DNA of 64,000 nucleotides from Rhipicephalus microplus (GCF_043290135.1 NC_134700.1:242925088-242989087); one strand, 5' to 3'. Counted from the stretch's first letter, positions 1 through 13,169 are shown. Notes: a model not told the origin generated them from the letters alone. Numbers and translations: made by a program.

Positions 1-2
1 CG

Positions 3-1004
3 TTCAAAGTATTCAGCTCGGCAGTTCCATCTCCTGTCATCAACTTTACTGATAAACCTGATGAAGCACCTCACAAGATCGTAGCATTTACGCATGACGA
101 GTTGGTAAATCCGCACGAACTCAACCCAGACAACGAATGTTCACAGGAATCTCATTTGTTCAAAGTATTCAGTTCAGCAGTTTCACAGAAACAGAAACAT
201 TCACAATCAGCATCTTGTGAAGAAAAGTGTTCTGCAGAAGCGTCGAGTGTTCATCAATCACAAGATCGACGCGACGACAATCCAGCATACAACCTCACTG
301 CCAACACTGAAAACAAAAGCGCAGGTGCGACTTCTGATGACACAAGTGCTATTCAGGCAACCAACAACAATGAGCGGTTTATAAATACAGAAGATTCAAG
401 TGCACAAAACCTCCAACATTGTCTTGCGCCAGAGACAGCAGCATTGGTTGGCGTTGTAGAAGCCTGCGGAGGACTTGCTAAGAATGCTGGCACACCACGA
501 TCATTGTCACACCACACGCAAGTCGACGAAACCAAGAAACTACAACGTCAACGTATACTTCAACATTGTCAGCGACGAAAGAAAACTTCATCGAAACCAC
601 TCTTAAGGCTCAAAGAACATTGCGAAAAGGCCCATCGTTGTGGATACATTCTCCACCAGACATTGAAAATGTGCCTTCGATTAAAACATCTGCGACATCG
701 CTATAGAAAAATCTCCAAAAGCCACAAAAGCCACAAAAGCACGCCTTGTACCCGGCAGGAACACTGGCAGCGGCCAATCAAACTCGATCAACGCTCACGC
801 AAGCTGCTTGCACGGCCTGTGTATCACCCACGACGAGGAATTCGATGCCTAAAATATTGGAACTGTCAATTCTGCAAGATGTTCGAACCTCGTTCGTTCT
901 TCACAAGAATTCCAGCTGTGATTACCCTTATCTCCACGTCCAAACCATTTTTGTGTTATCCAGGACGCAACCACCAGCCTCGCCCACCAGAACTCCTGCG
1001 TTAA
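3..1004 (+). CDS. 3'-terminal ORF of LTR element A (partial, open at left edge)
   Basis: The reading frame is open from the left edge of the window to a stop at 1002-1004, so the true start is not visible. The protein is polar, rich in Ser, Gln, His and Asn in its first half and strongly basic (Lys/Arg/His clusters) in its second. A short segment, FKVFSSAV, occurs twice: at the window edge and again near 160. I see no integrase or RNase H motif, no zinc knuckle and no membrane span. It lies directly upstream of a polypurine tract and an LTR-like unit, so I infer it is the last ORF or pol tail of an LTR retroelement on the plus strand. A function cannot be named. It could also be a chance long frame in a decayed element. 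Confidence 0.4.
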   Translation, partial: FKVFSSAVPSPVINFTDKPDEAPHKIVAFTHDELVNPHELNPDNECSQESHLFKVFSSAVSQKQKHSQSASCEEKCSAEASSVHQSQDRRDDNPAYNLTANTENKSAGATSDDTSAIQATNNNERFINTEDSSAQNLQHCLAPETAALVGVVEACGGLAKNAGTPRSLSHHTQVDETKKLQRQRILQHCQRRKKTSSKPLLRLKEHCEKAHRCGYILHQTLKMCLRLKHLRHRYRKISKSHKSHKSTPCTRQEHWQRPIKLDQRSRKLLARPVYHPRRGIRCLKYWNCQFCKMFEPRSFFTRIPAVITLISTSKPFLCYPGRNHQPRPPELLR

Positions 1005-1145
1005 CCGGACTGCTGCACTCTTGCCTGAAGTCTGAAAGTCTACGGAACTTCCATGGAGCACAGAACCAATTGTGAACTATGCCATTTGTGACTTTTTAAC
1101 CTCTCCTTGTTCACTTTTTATTGTTCGTAATCCAGGCTTTCTTTC

Positions 1146-1160
1146 GGGGGGAGGGGGAAT
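1146..1160 (+). other. Polypurine tract of element A
   Basis: A G/A run (gggggagggggaa core) ends two bases before the LTR-like unit that starts at 1163. This is the expected position and composition of the plus-strand primer of an LTR retrotransposon. Confidence 0.55.
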
Positions 1161-1162
1161 CG

Positions 1163-1364
<202 letters not shown>

Positions 1365-1365
1365 A

Positions 1366-1535
1366 TGACGACTCGGTTGTAACGAGGTTTATTGGTCGTG
1401 AACTCGGGAACGAACAAGCGCAACGGACCCGAAAAAGAAGCGCACGTTCCAAGAAGATGATGATTGTCAGCCAGAACATATGATGATGATTGACTGCTGT
1501 TCAGATGAGGATGAAGCGCATAATAGATGCCTACA
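1366..1535 (-). repeat. 3' LTR of element B
   Basis: This direct repeat matches 6752-6921 with five mismatches. The minus strand begins TGTAGGC and ends GTCGTCA. The AATAAA signal is at 1388-1393 on the minus strand. Confidence 0.93.
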
Positions 1536-1555
1536 CTGATTCCCTCCCCGTGGAA
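1536..1555 (-). other. Polypurine tract of element B
   Basis: On the minus strand a purine-rich run (ACGGGGAGGGAATCAG) abuts the first base of the 3' LTR. This is the normal position of the plus-strand primer. Confidence 0.6.
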
Positions 1556-1585
1556 GCGGCCAGCCTGGCCGCTGCGGGCGGGTAG

Positions 1586-4500
1586 TCAAGGTGACGAGGA
1601 ACGTCGTGTGAAAAGCTTCATGCGGGAAACGTGTGCAATTTCGGTGCTGCGGTAACGGTGGTCAGTTGGCACGACAAGAAGCGTCACACGATAGTTGACA
1701 GGTGAAGTCTGCTCTAAAACAACGTATGGGCCGATGAATCGAGCCTGGAACTTGTCGCAGAGACCAGGTGTGCGAATTGGTGTCAATAGCAGCACCTCAT
1801 CACCCGGTCGGAATGATACCACACGATGAGAGGTGTCGTAGACGGCCTTCCTTGCTTGTTGCGTAGCTTCCGTGTTCATACGAGCGCGCTGGCGGCACTG
1901 GGCAAGGCGAGAAATGTATTCTTCGCAAGAAAATGGTGATGGAGGGCCATTGCTGGTGAAGAAGGAAACATCGATAAAGAAAGTAGGTGAACGTCCGGAA
2001 ACGAGATAAAACGGTGAGTAGCCAGTTGTGCGCTGAACAGCGGTGTTGTAGGCGAAAGTGAGGAACGGTAGAAGTTTATCCCAGTTTCTGTGATCCGGTT
2101 GAATGTATGCGGCGATCATGTCGGCAAGGGTTCGATGAAATCTCTCGGTCCGACCGTTTGTTTGAGGATGGTAGCAAGACGCCATCTTGTGTGTGGTACC
2201 AGAAACGCGAAGAACTTCACCTAAAAGCTGTGATAAGAACACCTTTCCACGGTCACTTAGAAGTACACGAGGAGCACTATGACGTAGTATTATGGCCTGA
2301 AGGACGAAGTCAGCAACTTCCGATGCTGAACCAGTAGCTACTGAAGTTGTCTCGGCATAGCGTGTCATATGGTCTACTGCGGTGACTATCCATCTATTTC
2401 CAGCACCAGTATCAGGAAGGGGTCCATAAAGATCGACACCAACGACCTTGAAAGGTGTTGTAGGGCACGTAATTGGCTGTTACTGACCAGCCGGGGGAGA
2501 TGTCGGAAGTTTGCGAAGTTGGCACGGAGAGCAGGAACCCACGTACTTTGCTACGCTGCTAGAAATCCCAGGCCAATAAAAGCGGCTTCGAATGCGGTCG
2601 TAGGTTTTGTAAAAGCCTAGGTGGCCAGCAGTCAAATTGTCATGAAAGGCGTTAAGTACATGATGTTGAAGAGCGTGTGGCAGAACAGGTACCCAGCGTT
2701 GGCCGTCAGGATGATATATGTGACGATACAGCACACCGTCTTGAAATTTGAAGTGCTCGGGTTGTCGACGAAGGCGTGCATTGGGTGGACGCGTAGCTCC
2801 TGAGAGGTGGTCTGTAATGCGCCGACAATACGGGTCAGCCTGCTGGCGAGAACTGAAGGGTTGTTCATCGTCGATTGGCGGTTGGTACAGCGAGGCGAGC
2901 AAGGCAAGAGAAGTGGGAGTCACGTCCGCACTGGTGTCGTTGGAGGTGGCAGCTGGAGTGTCGAATGACGCCGTAGGTAGTGGGCAACGAGAATGAGCAT
3001 CGGCGTCTTGATGTTTTTCTCCCGATTTATAAATAATCTCAAACTGATACTCCTGTATGCGTAAAATCCAACGAACCAAGCGTCCGGACAAGTTCTTCAT
3101 TGTAGAAAGCCAGCATAAGGCGTGGTGGTCCGTTACGATGGTGGATTGACGGCCGTACAGATAAGGACGGAACTTTTGTATGGACCAAACCACAGCGAGG
3201 CACTCCTGCTCAGTGATGGTATAGTTTTTTTCAGTAGAAGTAAGCACTCGGCTAGCATATGCGATGACCCTTTCCCGTCCAGAGTTATCGCGTTGGAGGA
3301 GAACAGCACCTATACCGCAACCGCTGGCGTCGGTATACAGGAGTGTTGGGGCGGTGTCATCAAAATGGCAGAGTACAGGCTCTGACGTCAAAGCTTTCTT
3401 CAATAGGTGAAACGCCGACTGACATTCCTCGGACCACAAAAAGGGTGCATTAGATGCAAGTAGTTTGTGAAGTGGCGCAGCTATTGAAGCGAAATTTCGT
3501 ATGAAGCGACGAAAATATGATGCGAGGCCAATAAAACTTCGCAAATCCTTAAGTCTTGTGAGCATGTAAATCGAAGGACGGCAGCGATCTTTTCGGGGTC
3601 AGGGCGAATACCGTCCTTGCTGACGACATGACCGAGAACCTTGGTGGATTTGGTGGCGAAACGGCACTTCTTAGTGTTGAGCTGCAGACCCGCACCGGCG
3701 AGGCATGTTAGGACGTCATCCAAGCGCCTCAGGTGCTGAGAAAACGTTGATGAAAAGATGATAATGTCAGCAAGGTAGCAGAGACACGTTTTCCATTTCA
3801 GACCACGCAGGACGGTGTCGATCATGCGTTCAAACGTCGCGGGCGTATTGCAGAGCCCGAAAGGCATCACGTTAAATTCGTATAGGCCATCGGGGGTTAC
3901 AAATGCCGTTTTTTCTTTGTCGTCATCGTGCATGGGAATTTACCAATATGCCGAACGCAAATCAAGGCTTGAAAAGTATTCGGTGCCTTGCAGTGAATCA
4001 AGGGCGTTGTCGATGCGTGGCATGGGGTATACGTCCTCGCGTGTGATGTTGTTAAGTGCCCGGTAATCAACGCAAAAGCGCACGGAGCCATCTTTTTTTC
4101 GTACCAAAACAACAGGGGATGACCAAGGGCTAGCTGATGGACGAATTATTTCTCGTTGGAGCATGTCAGCGACGTTTTCCTCGATGATTTTTCGCTCAGC
4201 GAGAGACACGCGGTACGGGCGGCGATGTACAATAGATGTTCCCTCCATCTGAATGCGATGCGCTGCAGTGGTAGTTCGGCCCAACGTTGAGGAGCAGGTG
4301 TCGAAAGAATCGGCGTGTTTCGTTAATAACGCAAGCAACTGCTGCGCCTGGATAGCTGTTAAGTCATCACTGATAAGAGCTGCGAAGGGAGAGGATGAGG
4401 CAGGCTTACTCATAGAACGGTCGTTGGTAGAGGCAGGTTTAAGAGGCGTGACGCTGACAGGCTCAGCATCCACAACACAGGCTACTGCAGTGCCCTCTGG

Positions 4501-5031
4501 CAGGAGAACTTTCTCTGGCGTTTCATTCGCAGCAATGACGAGCGCGGAGCCATGGTGAAAGCGTACGACACCTGATGCAAGGGCTACGCCTTTTGCGACG
4601 CAAGTCGACGAAGGAAACACCAAGACGTCACCGTGGTCGATGTCCTTAGAGATCAGGGTCACAATTTGTTCTTGATGTGGCGGTAGTTCGAGATCTTCGC
4701 GAGCGAACAGGCGTAGTGGCTTGTAGACGCCTTCGTCGAACATGGAGTCCGTATTAGTTAGGTGCAGAATCCGTTCACCACAACACATAGCGGCTGAAGA
4801 AGAAGATAGGAAGTCCCACCCTAGAATTAGCTGGTGAGAGCACCGGGTAAGCACAGTGAACTCGATGTAATGCAAAATGTCATCAATAAACACAATAAAC
4901 ATCACGCACACACAGGTGAGGGGGGCGAGCATGCAAGGTCCACGTGAACACTGCACTTTGGTGGCGCCAGCAGGGCTCTTCCTCGTCGTGTGTGTGCCGC
5001 CACTCGAGAGTTCCCACGATCCTGGCAGCAT
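1586..5031 (-). pseudogene. pol: Pol polyprotein of element B (protease end, RT, RNase H, integrase), broken
   Basis: The minus strand encodes, in order: a protease remnant ending in the LILGWDF segment (near 4830); RT with SPWSSPVVLVRKKDGS, VDYRALN, MPFGLCNTPATFERM; RNase H with the YTDAS and VTDHHAL motifs; the integrase HHCC finger (HLGFYKTYDRIR...CSPCQ); the integrase core with LLSDRG and the glutamate of GRTERFHRTL; and a C-terminal domain ending at 1586. Damage: a TAA at 3940-3942 inside RT, where relatives have glutamine in the YWQI segment; a frameshift near 3560; and a TAA at 2480-2482 between the integrase finger and core. The RT catalytic box at 3766-3777 reads YLAD instead of YLDD. 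The protease N-terminal half (5032-5475) has no clean frame. Confidence 0.93.
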
Positions 5032-5475
5032 ACTTCAAAGGGTCCGCCGATTTTGTTCGCTCAATTAGCGGGGTAATTTGCGGTGGCCGTTGGTCTCCTC
5101 CAGGAAGGTGCTGTCTCTGTTGGCCTCTCTCGAATGGTTAGCGGCGTCTTGGCGACACGACGTCTCACCCTCCGGCTAGCACGTACAATGCCTGACGAGC
5201 ATAGGCAATCGGCCGGTCGGCTTGGTGAATGGGGATCAAAAGGGAGCGCCGCTCCTCGGTCAGCTCCGGCGCCGGCCACGCCAGCCCTCCTGTCGCCCGA
5301 CGAGTCGACGAGGTCATCAGTCACGCTGCTGCTCGAAGGGACGACCAAAGGGTCCGCACTTGAAGGACGGGACTCGCCTCTGCCCGCCGCCTGGTCTGGA
5401 TAATCACTCAAATACTTGACAGCGTCCGTCAGACCGGGCGCCGAAGGGATTGAGAGACGAATCCCCAGGCCAAAC

Positions 5476-6699
5476 CTAACAACGGTAAGTGTTCCGTGTC
5501 TCAGTCGACGCGGGCGGAGATGGAGACCGCTGCTGTCCAGATGAATAACGCCGAGCGTAAGAATACCCACTGGAAAAGTCCCGTTCGCGCATGTCGTACC
5601 CGCGACGCTCGTCCTGCTGGCGCTTGCGGCAGAAGCGCGATATATGGCCACGATATCCACAGTAAAAGCATGTTGGGCGAGACGGGCGCCAAGGCGGGTA
5701 GTAGAGGGCGTTCGGCGCACCGGGAGATAGCGCACTCAAGTGGACAGACAGAGGGTCGTGTGGGATTGGCCGGAAGTGGACCGGTGGTGCAGCAGCAACC
5801 GGCGTGAATGATGGCAGCGGCGAAGTAGAGTTTACGTTGCGAGGAGGCGCGGCCGCAACTTGCGCGTACGTTGGAGGGCTAGGCGGAGGTGGCTGTACGT
5901 AGGCTGGACCAGTGAATGATGTTAGTTCCTCCCTTACGATGTCACGGAGGGCCATGCTTGAAGGCTGTGTGACAGATGGAGAAGGTTGTAAGATTCCCAT
6001 TGATTCAAGTTCTCGTATGATCTCCCGTATCATGTCACGCTGGTCCCGGTCTGCTGTACGGTGTTCCCTATTGCCCGGCTGAAGGCGAACAGAATCAAGT
6101 TCGTCGAGACGCTGACACGTAGAGACGATGTCAGTGACAGTGGAAGGATTCTGGGCAACAAGGGCATTGTAGGCAATGCTTCCGATGCCCTTCAGGATGT
6201 GGCGCTGTTTGTCCGACTCGGACATCGAAGAATTGACGCGCCGGCAAAGCGCAAGGACATCCTCGATGTAAGATGTGTATGACTTGCCGGGATGTTGTTG
6301 GCGAGTATCTAGGGCCCTCCTCGCTAGAGCTGATCGAACGGCTGGCGTGCCGAATACTTGGCGAAGCTGCTGCTTGAAGGCAGGCCAGTCGGTGAGGTCG
6401 ATCTCATGGTTCAAGAACCATGTCTCGGCAACGCCCGTGAGATAAAGCGATACTCGGCGGAGTTTGTTAGAGTCGTCCCAGTGATTAGTTGCGCTTACTC
6501 GCTCGTAGTTATCGAGCCAGTCCTCCACATCTTCGCCGCGGAGACCAGCGAACATCGGAGGGTCACGCTGGTGGTTTACGATGTAAAGAGGAGGGGCTTG
6601 CGGCGCAGAGACGGGAGCAGAAAGGGCATCCACCCACTCACTCTGAGACATGTTGGCGGACAGAGGGTCCAAGCGGCGGCCTGAACGGAGCTCCAGCAA
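5476..6699 (-). CDS. gag: Gag protein of element B
   Basis: An uninterrupted 407-residue frame on the minus strand starts about 50 bases inside the 5' LTR. The middle matches a Gypsy capsid (PPMFAGLRGEDVEDWLDNYE near residue 50, then FLNHEIDLTDWPAFKQQLRQ), a retrotransposon-gag fold that builds the particle. A Pro-rich linker leads to one CCHC zinc knuckle, CFYCGYRGHISRFC, near residue 345, which binds RNA. The tail is Arg/Ser-rich. This is the only intact gene of the element; pol downstream is broken. The ATG at 6699 gives the conserved N-terminus LELRSGRRLDPLSA, which supports this start. Confidence 0.92.
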   Translation of the reverse strand: MLELRSGRRLDPLSANMSQSEWVDALSAPVSAPQAPPLYIVNHQRDPPMFAGLRGEDVEDWLDNYERVSATNHWDDSNKLRRVSLYLTGVAETWFLNHEIDLTDWPAFKQQLRQVFGTPAVRSALARRALDTRQQHPGKSYTSYIEDVLALCRRVNSSMSESDKQRHILKGIGSIAYNALVAQNPSTVTDIVSTCQRLDELDSVRLQPGNREHRTADRDQRDMIREIIRELESMGILQPSPSVTQPSSMALRDIVREELTSFTGPAYVQPPPPSPPTYAQVAAAPPRNVNSTSPLPSFTPVAAAPPVHFRPIPHDPLSVHLSALSPGAPNALYYPPWRPSRPTCFYCGYRGHISRFCRKRQQDERRGYDMRERDFSSGYSYARRYSSGQQRSPSPPASTETRNTYRC

Positions 6700-6730
6700 T
6701 TAGGCATTGTAAGGAGAGGTACTGGGAACG

Positions 6731-6747
6731 TCAATCCACCTCCACCA
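6731..6747 (-). other. Candidate tRNA primer binding site of element B
   Basis: On the minus strand, four bases after the 5' LTR, a segment begins TGGTGGAGG. TGG complements the CCA end of a tRNA. Element C has a similar TGGTGGA just inside its 5' LTR. The tRNA cannot be named from sequence alone. Confidence 0.4.
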
Positions 6748-6751
6748 CGTA

Positions 6752-8327
<1,576 letters not shown>

Positions 8328-8340
8328 CACCCACTCCGCA

Positions 8341-8577
8341 TTGATTGATTTTGGGGGTTTAACGTCCCAAAATCACCACTTGATTATGAGAGACACCGTA
8401 GTGAACGGCTCCAGAAATTTCGACCACCTGGGGTTCTTTAAAGTGCACCCAAATCTGAGCACACGGGCCTACAACATTTCCGCCTCCATCGGAAATGCAG
8501 CCGCCGCAGCCGGGATTCGATCCCGCGACCTGAGGGTCAGCAGCCGAGTACCTTAGCCACTAGACCACCACGGCGAA
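8341..8577 (-). mobile_element. tRNA-derived SINE (tick Ruka-like), full length
   Basis: On the minus strand the unit starts with a tRNA-like head: A box near 8551-8567 (TGGTCTAGTGGCTAAGG) and B box at 8512-8524 (GGGATCGAATCCC). A conserved body follows and the tail is an (AATC)n run. A perfect 13-bp target duplication, cacccactccgca, flanks it at 8328-8340 and 8578-8590, proving insertion by target-primed reverse transcription. It is transcribed by Pol III and moved by LINE enzymes in known SINEs. The family name is from memory of tick sequences. Confidence 0.92.
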
Positions 8578-8590
8578 CACCCACTCCGCA

Positions 8591-9959
8591 ATTTAGTCAT
8601 TGTTTACTGACGCACTACACTTACTGCGCTCACCGTATCAATGTGAATTGTATCCGCTATAACCCAAATTTATGCTCCTCTGCAGCTGTAGAGCGGCATT
8701 TCTCGTTCGCGAGTCTTGTGTTGAGGCTGAACCGATGATGTCTAGATGATGGCCTATTTAAGGAGCTACTGCTTCCGAAAGGGTCCGTGAACCATCTCCG
8801 ATATTTTTTTTTTTCAAGCATTTCATGTAAACGCGCGCATCATGTGCGAAATGCCGTCGCGATCAATCATTTTAGACGTGGCCGCGTTACAAGCCGCCAG
8901 CGCCGCGCCACAAATTCCAAGAAACAATCCCTCCTTCTTTACGGGCCTTTCGGGCCTCCCCCGTGACGCACCGTGCCACTTCACTGACGCGCCAAGCCAA
9001 ATATGCTGTGATTGGTCGAGCAAGAGCCTACGACTTCCGGTCAGTCTGAAAGCAGTTGTCTGTGGTGCTTGTTGTTGTTCGTCGTGTTGTCCGCGCACGT
9101 GCAACACGTGCGGGGCACGGCGTGTCCCCGTTCGGGTCCATCGTGTTGGCGATCATTTGAAGGCGTGTACGCAACGCAGGGTCCATACTGAAACTATTAC
9201 TGCAGCCACGGTTCGTCAACAAGCATGACGGAGTTCGGATGCCGGAGTCGCAACAACCGGAAGTAGACGGTGTTTCAAGCAGCGCGTCAGCGATGACGTA
9301 TGCCACGCGAGATTGGGAGGAGCATGGGTTCCTGGGAGGGAAGCTCGGCGAGAGGACAAAGCGGCGTGACATAGGATACTAGCGAAGCGAAGCGCAGGAG
9401 GGAGCGAAATGTGTGGTAGTCACGATTTTGATAACGAAACGCTTCGAACTCCGCTATTGTTACTGCACCGTTTTGAAACATTGTCACGGCTCTGTGTTCG
9501 TCGTACACTCGTGCACTATTTCCCCACCACAACTGAATTTCGACCTCTGGGTGGTGAACAGGCGCTTTAAGTGCAATTGACGTGCCGAACGTTTAAGCTA
9601 AACACATTTGTGTTAAATAAAAGTTTAGTCTCGATTAATTTGTTTATGGTTCCAGCACTTCGCTTGAACTATGGTATACTTCTAGCATAGCTATCACTGT
9701 TGCCGCCAATTATCCCGATTTCGGTGTAGAATGCGAGTCATTCTTGGTCTCGTACAGCATAGCTTTCTATTGCAACTGATATTTCTAAATATGTCGTTCT
9801 TAACAATCATGTGAAGTATTAGCCTCATTTGCAATGTATTAATGACTCCCAAGGTACGGTGGTGAAATAATGAACAAATTTATTTGGAAGTTTCAATGCG
9901 CTGCGCATTTTAAATATTATACTGCACATAACAAACATGTGTACGGAGTATGATTGTCC
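8591..9959. other. Intergenic with a GC/CpG-rich island at about 8830-9370
   Basis: Open frames occur on both strands across 8830-9370, but none has a domain I recognise. The island is clearly richer in CG than the AT-rich flanks and contains CCAAT-type words (gattggtcg near 9012). It could be a promoter or first exon of an unknown gene, or part of a DNA transposon. Nothing is seen in 9400-9959. Confidence 0.25.
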
Positions 9960-10165
9960 CTGACATAGAAAAAAGTATTTCGGTATCTGTATTGCTGTAT
10001 CTGTATTCCGGATTACTTTTTTAGTCTTCTTGCAAAAGTATCTCTGAAATATCCCGTTACGTCAATTACAAATGTATTTCAGCATCTGCATTTTAGGCTT
10101 CCGGAGCGTGTATTTCGATACCTGAATTCCGGAATACTTTTTCGGGTATCTCTGCCCAGCCCTGG
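9960..10165. repeat. Fragment with hAT-like end (ctgcccagccctg)
   Basis: The segment repeats the word gtatttcggtatctgtatt in degenerate form and stops at ctgcccagccctg (about 10153-10165). Its reverse complement CAGGGCTGGGCAG resembles the terminal inverted repeats of hAT-superfamily MITEs. I cannot find the other terminus, so this is a partial and tentative call. Confidence 0.35.
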
Positions 10166-11629
10166 TGTTGACTAATGCACCTCTGCACACAACTAGACTC
10201 ACACACAAATCTAACCCTGTGCGTGTGCAGACATTGTGTTAAAGGTCTCAGTGAAGGGAAAACAAACTATGTGTAAGTAAAAACCGGCAGCAGCGCCCTC
10301 CAGCAATAACAATTGCAACTAGTAAAAAACAAAATTCCACAGGCAGCACTGCCACAGTCAGTGAATCGACGCGGTGGTATGCGGGGCATCGGGCATTTCT
10401 CACGGATCAGTAGCGACACCGTCGGGAAAGATCTGTCGGCTCCTATTATGACGCTGCCAATGCAACGACGGCTGGCTGTCAGTCGCAGCTTACTTGCCTA
10501 CTGCTAAGGGAACAGCTGTTGTAACACATGAAACAACAAGACCATCAGCAGAACCCTGATTGCCTCCATTGCCATTTTTCTGATTTGGTGTTCGCTGAGC
10601 AGAGATACCGCACAATGGGGCGGGCGGCCGTGGTAGCACGACGAAAACGGCGTCAAACTGCTGATATTGAGAACGTGGGCTTGAAGCTTGGCTTTAGCGT
10701 GGACACTTACGAATGAGCAAGCTGTTGAAATTCGGGTGGTAAAAAATAATACCATGTCCCCACTACGGTGCAGTTTACAATATTGCTCGTAAAACATCAC
10801 GAACCATATTTATATCCCATGCACTGTTGTGACGCAGCTGCTAGTTATGAAGCGACCACGAGAAAGCTATCGCTTCCGTGGCCACTGGCTCCGGCTATAG
10901 AAGCGATGGCTTTTCTTGGTTTCAGCAAACTCGTCAGGGGCTTATGGCCTGTCAGCAAAACGAAATGACTGCCATGCATGTACTCAGAAATTTGTTTAAC
11001 ACCGGGTACAAGTTGTTGGCCGTTGGCTCAGATGGCCGTGGAATACTTTTTTTGGGTGCAGTGGGCTTTCCGATTCATCGGTGGGCACTTCTCTTCGGGA
11101 ATTGCTAGTACACATTTCAGCAACACGGGAGAACTGAAAACTAGACTGTTGATGCCCTAAGTCACTCACCGTAAACCCCAAAGCAAGATAAAAGCGAAGA
11201 AAGTCCGCCAAGATATGTTTTATACTCGGAGTGTTTGAAAAAAAAAAGGTCATAAACCCGAGAGAAGTGATACATTTCGGAGAAACGGATCCACCACCAC
11301 AACAATAAACAATTTGGATGAAGAAGGCTGACCAACATTTTTGTCTGACAAGCCGCCACGCTTCGTAAATGAGCTCAGGTGGGTGTTCTGAGTTACTCCC
11401 AAGTTTTGGTATATTGGGACATCGTGTCGCGCTTCTCGCGGCTCTGAACCACCGCATCTTAAACTTGTTCTGTGAGACAACCACAGACGCAAGCGTTCCA
11501 TTGAGATACGCATGAGGTAAGGATGAGGAGAGAGGAATATACTTAGCAAAATCACATATAGCGTAACGCAGATGTAATCATGCATAATAACGTATAGTAA
11601 GAGGGCAAGAAAGGTAATGGAGAGTAAGT
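10166..11629. other. Intergenic, nothing recognised
   Basis: Short frames only, none with motifs or convincing splice sites. Composition is AT-rich and irregular. Confidence 0.5.
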
Positions 11630-12030
11630 AAGAAAGAAATAATTACGGGAGAGGGTAAAGCATAGCATAGCCGTGTATGGTGGCATCAGGCAGGGAAAAC
11701 CATGTACACATAGCCATCTATAGCATAGCCAATTGTGTAGGAAGGGGGCGGGAAAGAAAGTAAGGATGCAGAATGCTGTGAGGGTGAGAACAGGAATGAT
11801 ATGTGAGAGAGTAACGCATAGCATAGCCAGCATAGTATGGCGAAACCATGAGTAGTATGGTCTAACAAAAAGCAGAGGAAAAGGGAAGTGGGGTTGAGGA
11901 CGAAAGTGACGTTGATGAGGATGAAAAAGGGGTTGCGAGGGCGAAAAATCATAGCCGCGTGTAGTCTAGCATAGGGCGGGAAAGAGCTTAGAGGGCGAAG
12001 AGGAGTGACGCGAGGATGGCGAGGATGGCG
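11630..12030. repeat. Degenerate tandem repeat around the word agcatagcc
   Basis: The words gcatagc, catagcc and tagcatag recur many times between 11658 and 11972, mixed with G/A-rich stretches. Long minus-strand frames here are by-products of the purine-rich bias. Confidence 0.5.
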
Positions 12031-12049
12031 AGGATAAAAATTTGCCCGA

Positions 12050-12385
12050 ATCTACATTCCACACTGTAAATGTCGTCGAAAGACGATAGTCTTGCATCTG
12101 GAGAGAGTGAACAAAACGTTTATTTGGTGTTCTGCGCAAGAAAATCGGTGAATAGTATTCCGAAGGCGCTGCGTTAGAGTACCTCGAGCGTGTAACGGAA
12201 GCGAACAAGCGCATCTAGGCACGTTAAACACGAGCGCCATCTGGCAGTTATCTTCGAAAACGAAGGCATGCGCGACCGTGGAGAAAGATGCGCGCCAGTC
12301 ACGGAGGTGATAAGGTGTAGAATGGAAAGCGACGGGCAGGTGCCACCACCGTGCCGTCGTAGCAAAGCGTTGAAAACACCTTTTT
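12050..12385 (-). repeat. Unclassified interspersed repeat, copy 1
   Basis: This stretch matches 50155-50490 in opposite orientation over its whole length, including the words atagtcttgc, gcgcaagaaaatcggtgaa and ggtgataaggtgta. The other copy carries an AATAAA-like word (caaataaatg). Neither copy has an intact ORF. It may be the 3' part or LTR of a retroelement, or a MITE; I cannot decide. Confidence 0.6.
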
Positions 12386-13169
12386 GAGCATCGCGTTGCA
12401 CTGCCAGCGCAGCGCGTTACAGTGCGTCCTTGACAGTCTTTAGAGTGTTTTGTGTGTGTTTTCTTCTAGCGTAAAGGCAGACATACAAAACATAGACATG
12501 TTGTTATGGCGCCTCAGATATGCGCAATATTTGCTTTTTCAATTGACCATCGCACAATTATGGACGTTAAACCTTGAGCAATACTGGTGGGCGCTGTGGA
12601 TGAGGTCAGCCGTTTAATGCCGTTTGAGGTAGCGTTAGGGCGGACAAACAAACAAATGTACAGACAGACTGACCAAAATTTTTCCGTCGAATAACACCAA
12701 GAAATACTATCGTCTTTAAAAGCTAAGGCGATGGTGCTACTGCGCAGTGGCACATAGACGAGCGGCCGGGCCTGCGCACTCCCTTCGCAACGTCAAGTGC
12801 GACTTATAATCCTTAGCGTCCCTTGCGCGTTCATACAGTGGCATCAGTGGACGATTGTGTCAGTAGACGCTGTACAAAAAACAAAAACAAAAACGGAAGA
12901 ACATATCTGACAGTCGCACGTTGAGAGCCGGTCATGTAGGCTTCCTAGTCACACGCTGGCACGGGCAAAAGCAGGCTTTGAAACAGGTCTAGGCGTTGTT
13001 ACACTGCATCGTAAATGAAGGTTTCCTTTCCCGCCATGGACGCCAATGAGGCTGCAAGTTAGGAACGCCAGCACGTTCTTGCCCGTGAACACGAACGTCG
13101 CTGATGTACAGGCAAATCACTGCACCGCACTTTCTAAGCCTTCCCGTTCCGCGTGACTGTATAACTCCT
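12386..13169. other. Intergenic, nothing recognised
   Basis: No coding motif, tRNA or repeat family is recognised. A short poly-A/C run occurs near 12877. Confidence 0.5.

Noticed and set aside
5061..5735. 224-codon minus-strand frame overlapping the end of gag
   Set aside because: It overlaps the confirmed gag in another frame and has no protease signature; composition suggests a shadow frame, though degraded protease may lie in this interval.
8842..9228. Cys-rich 128-codon frame that could be a zinc-binding protein
   Set aside because: Cysteines are clustered by tgttgt/tgctgt repeats and spacing fits no known finger; the opposite strand is open as well. Kept only as a CpG-rich region.
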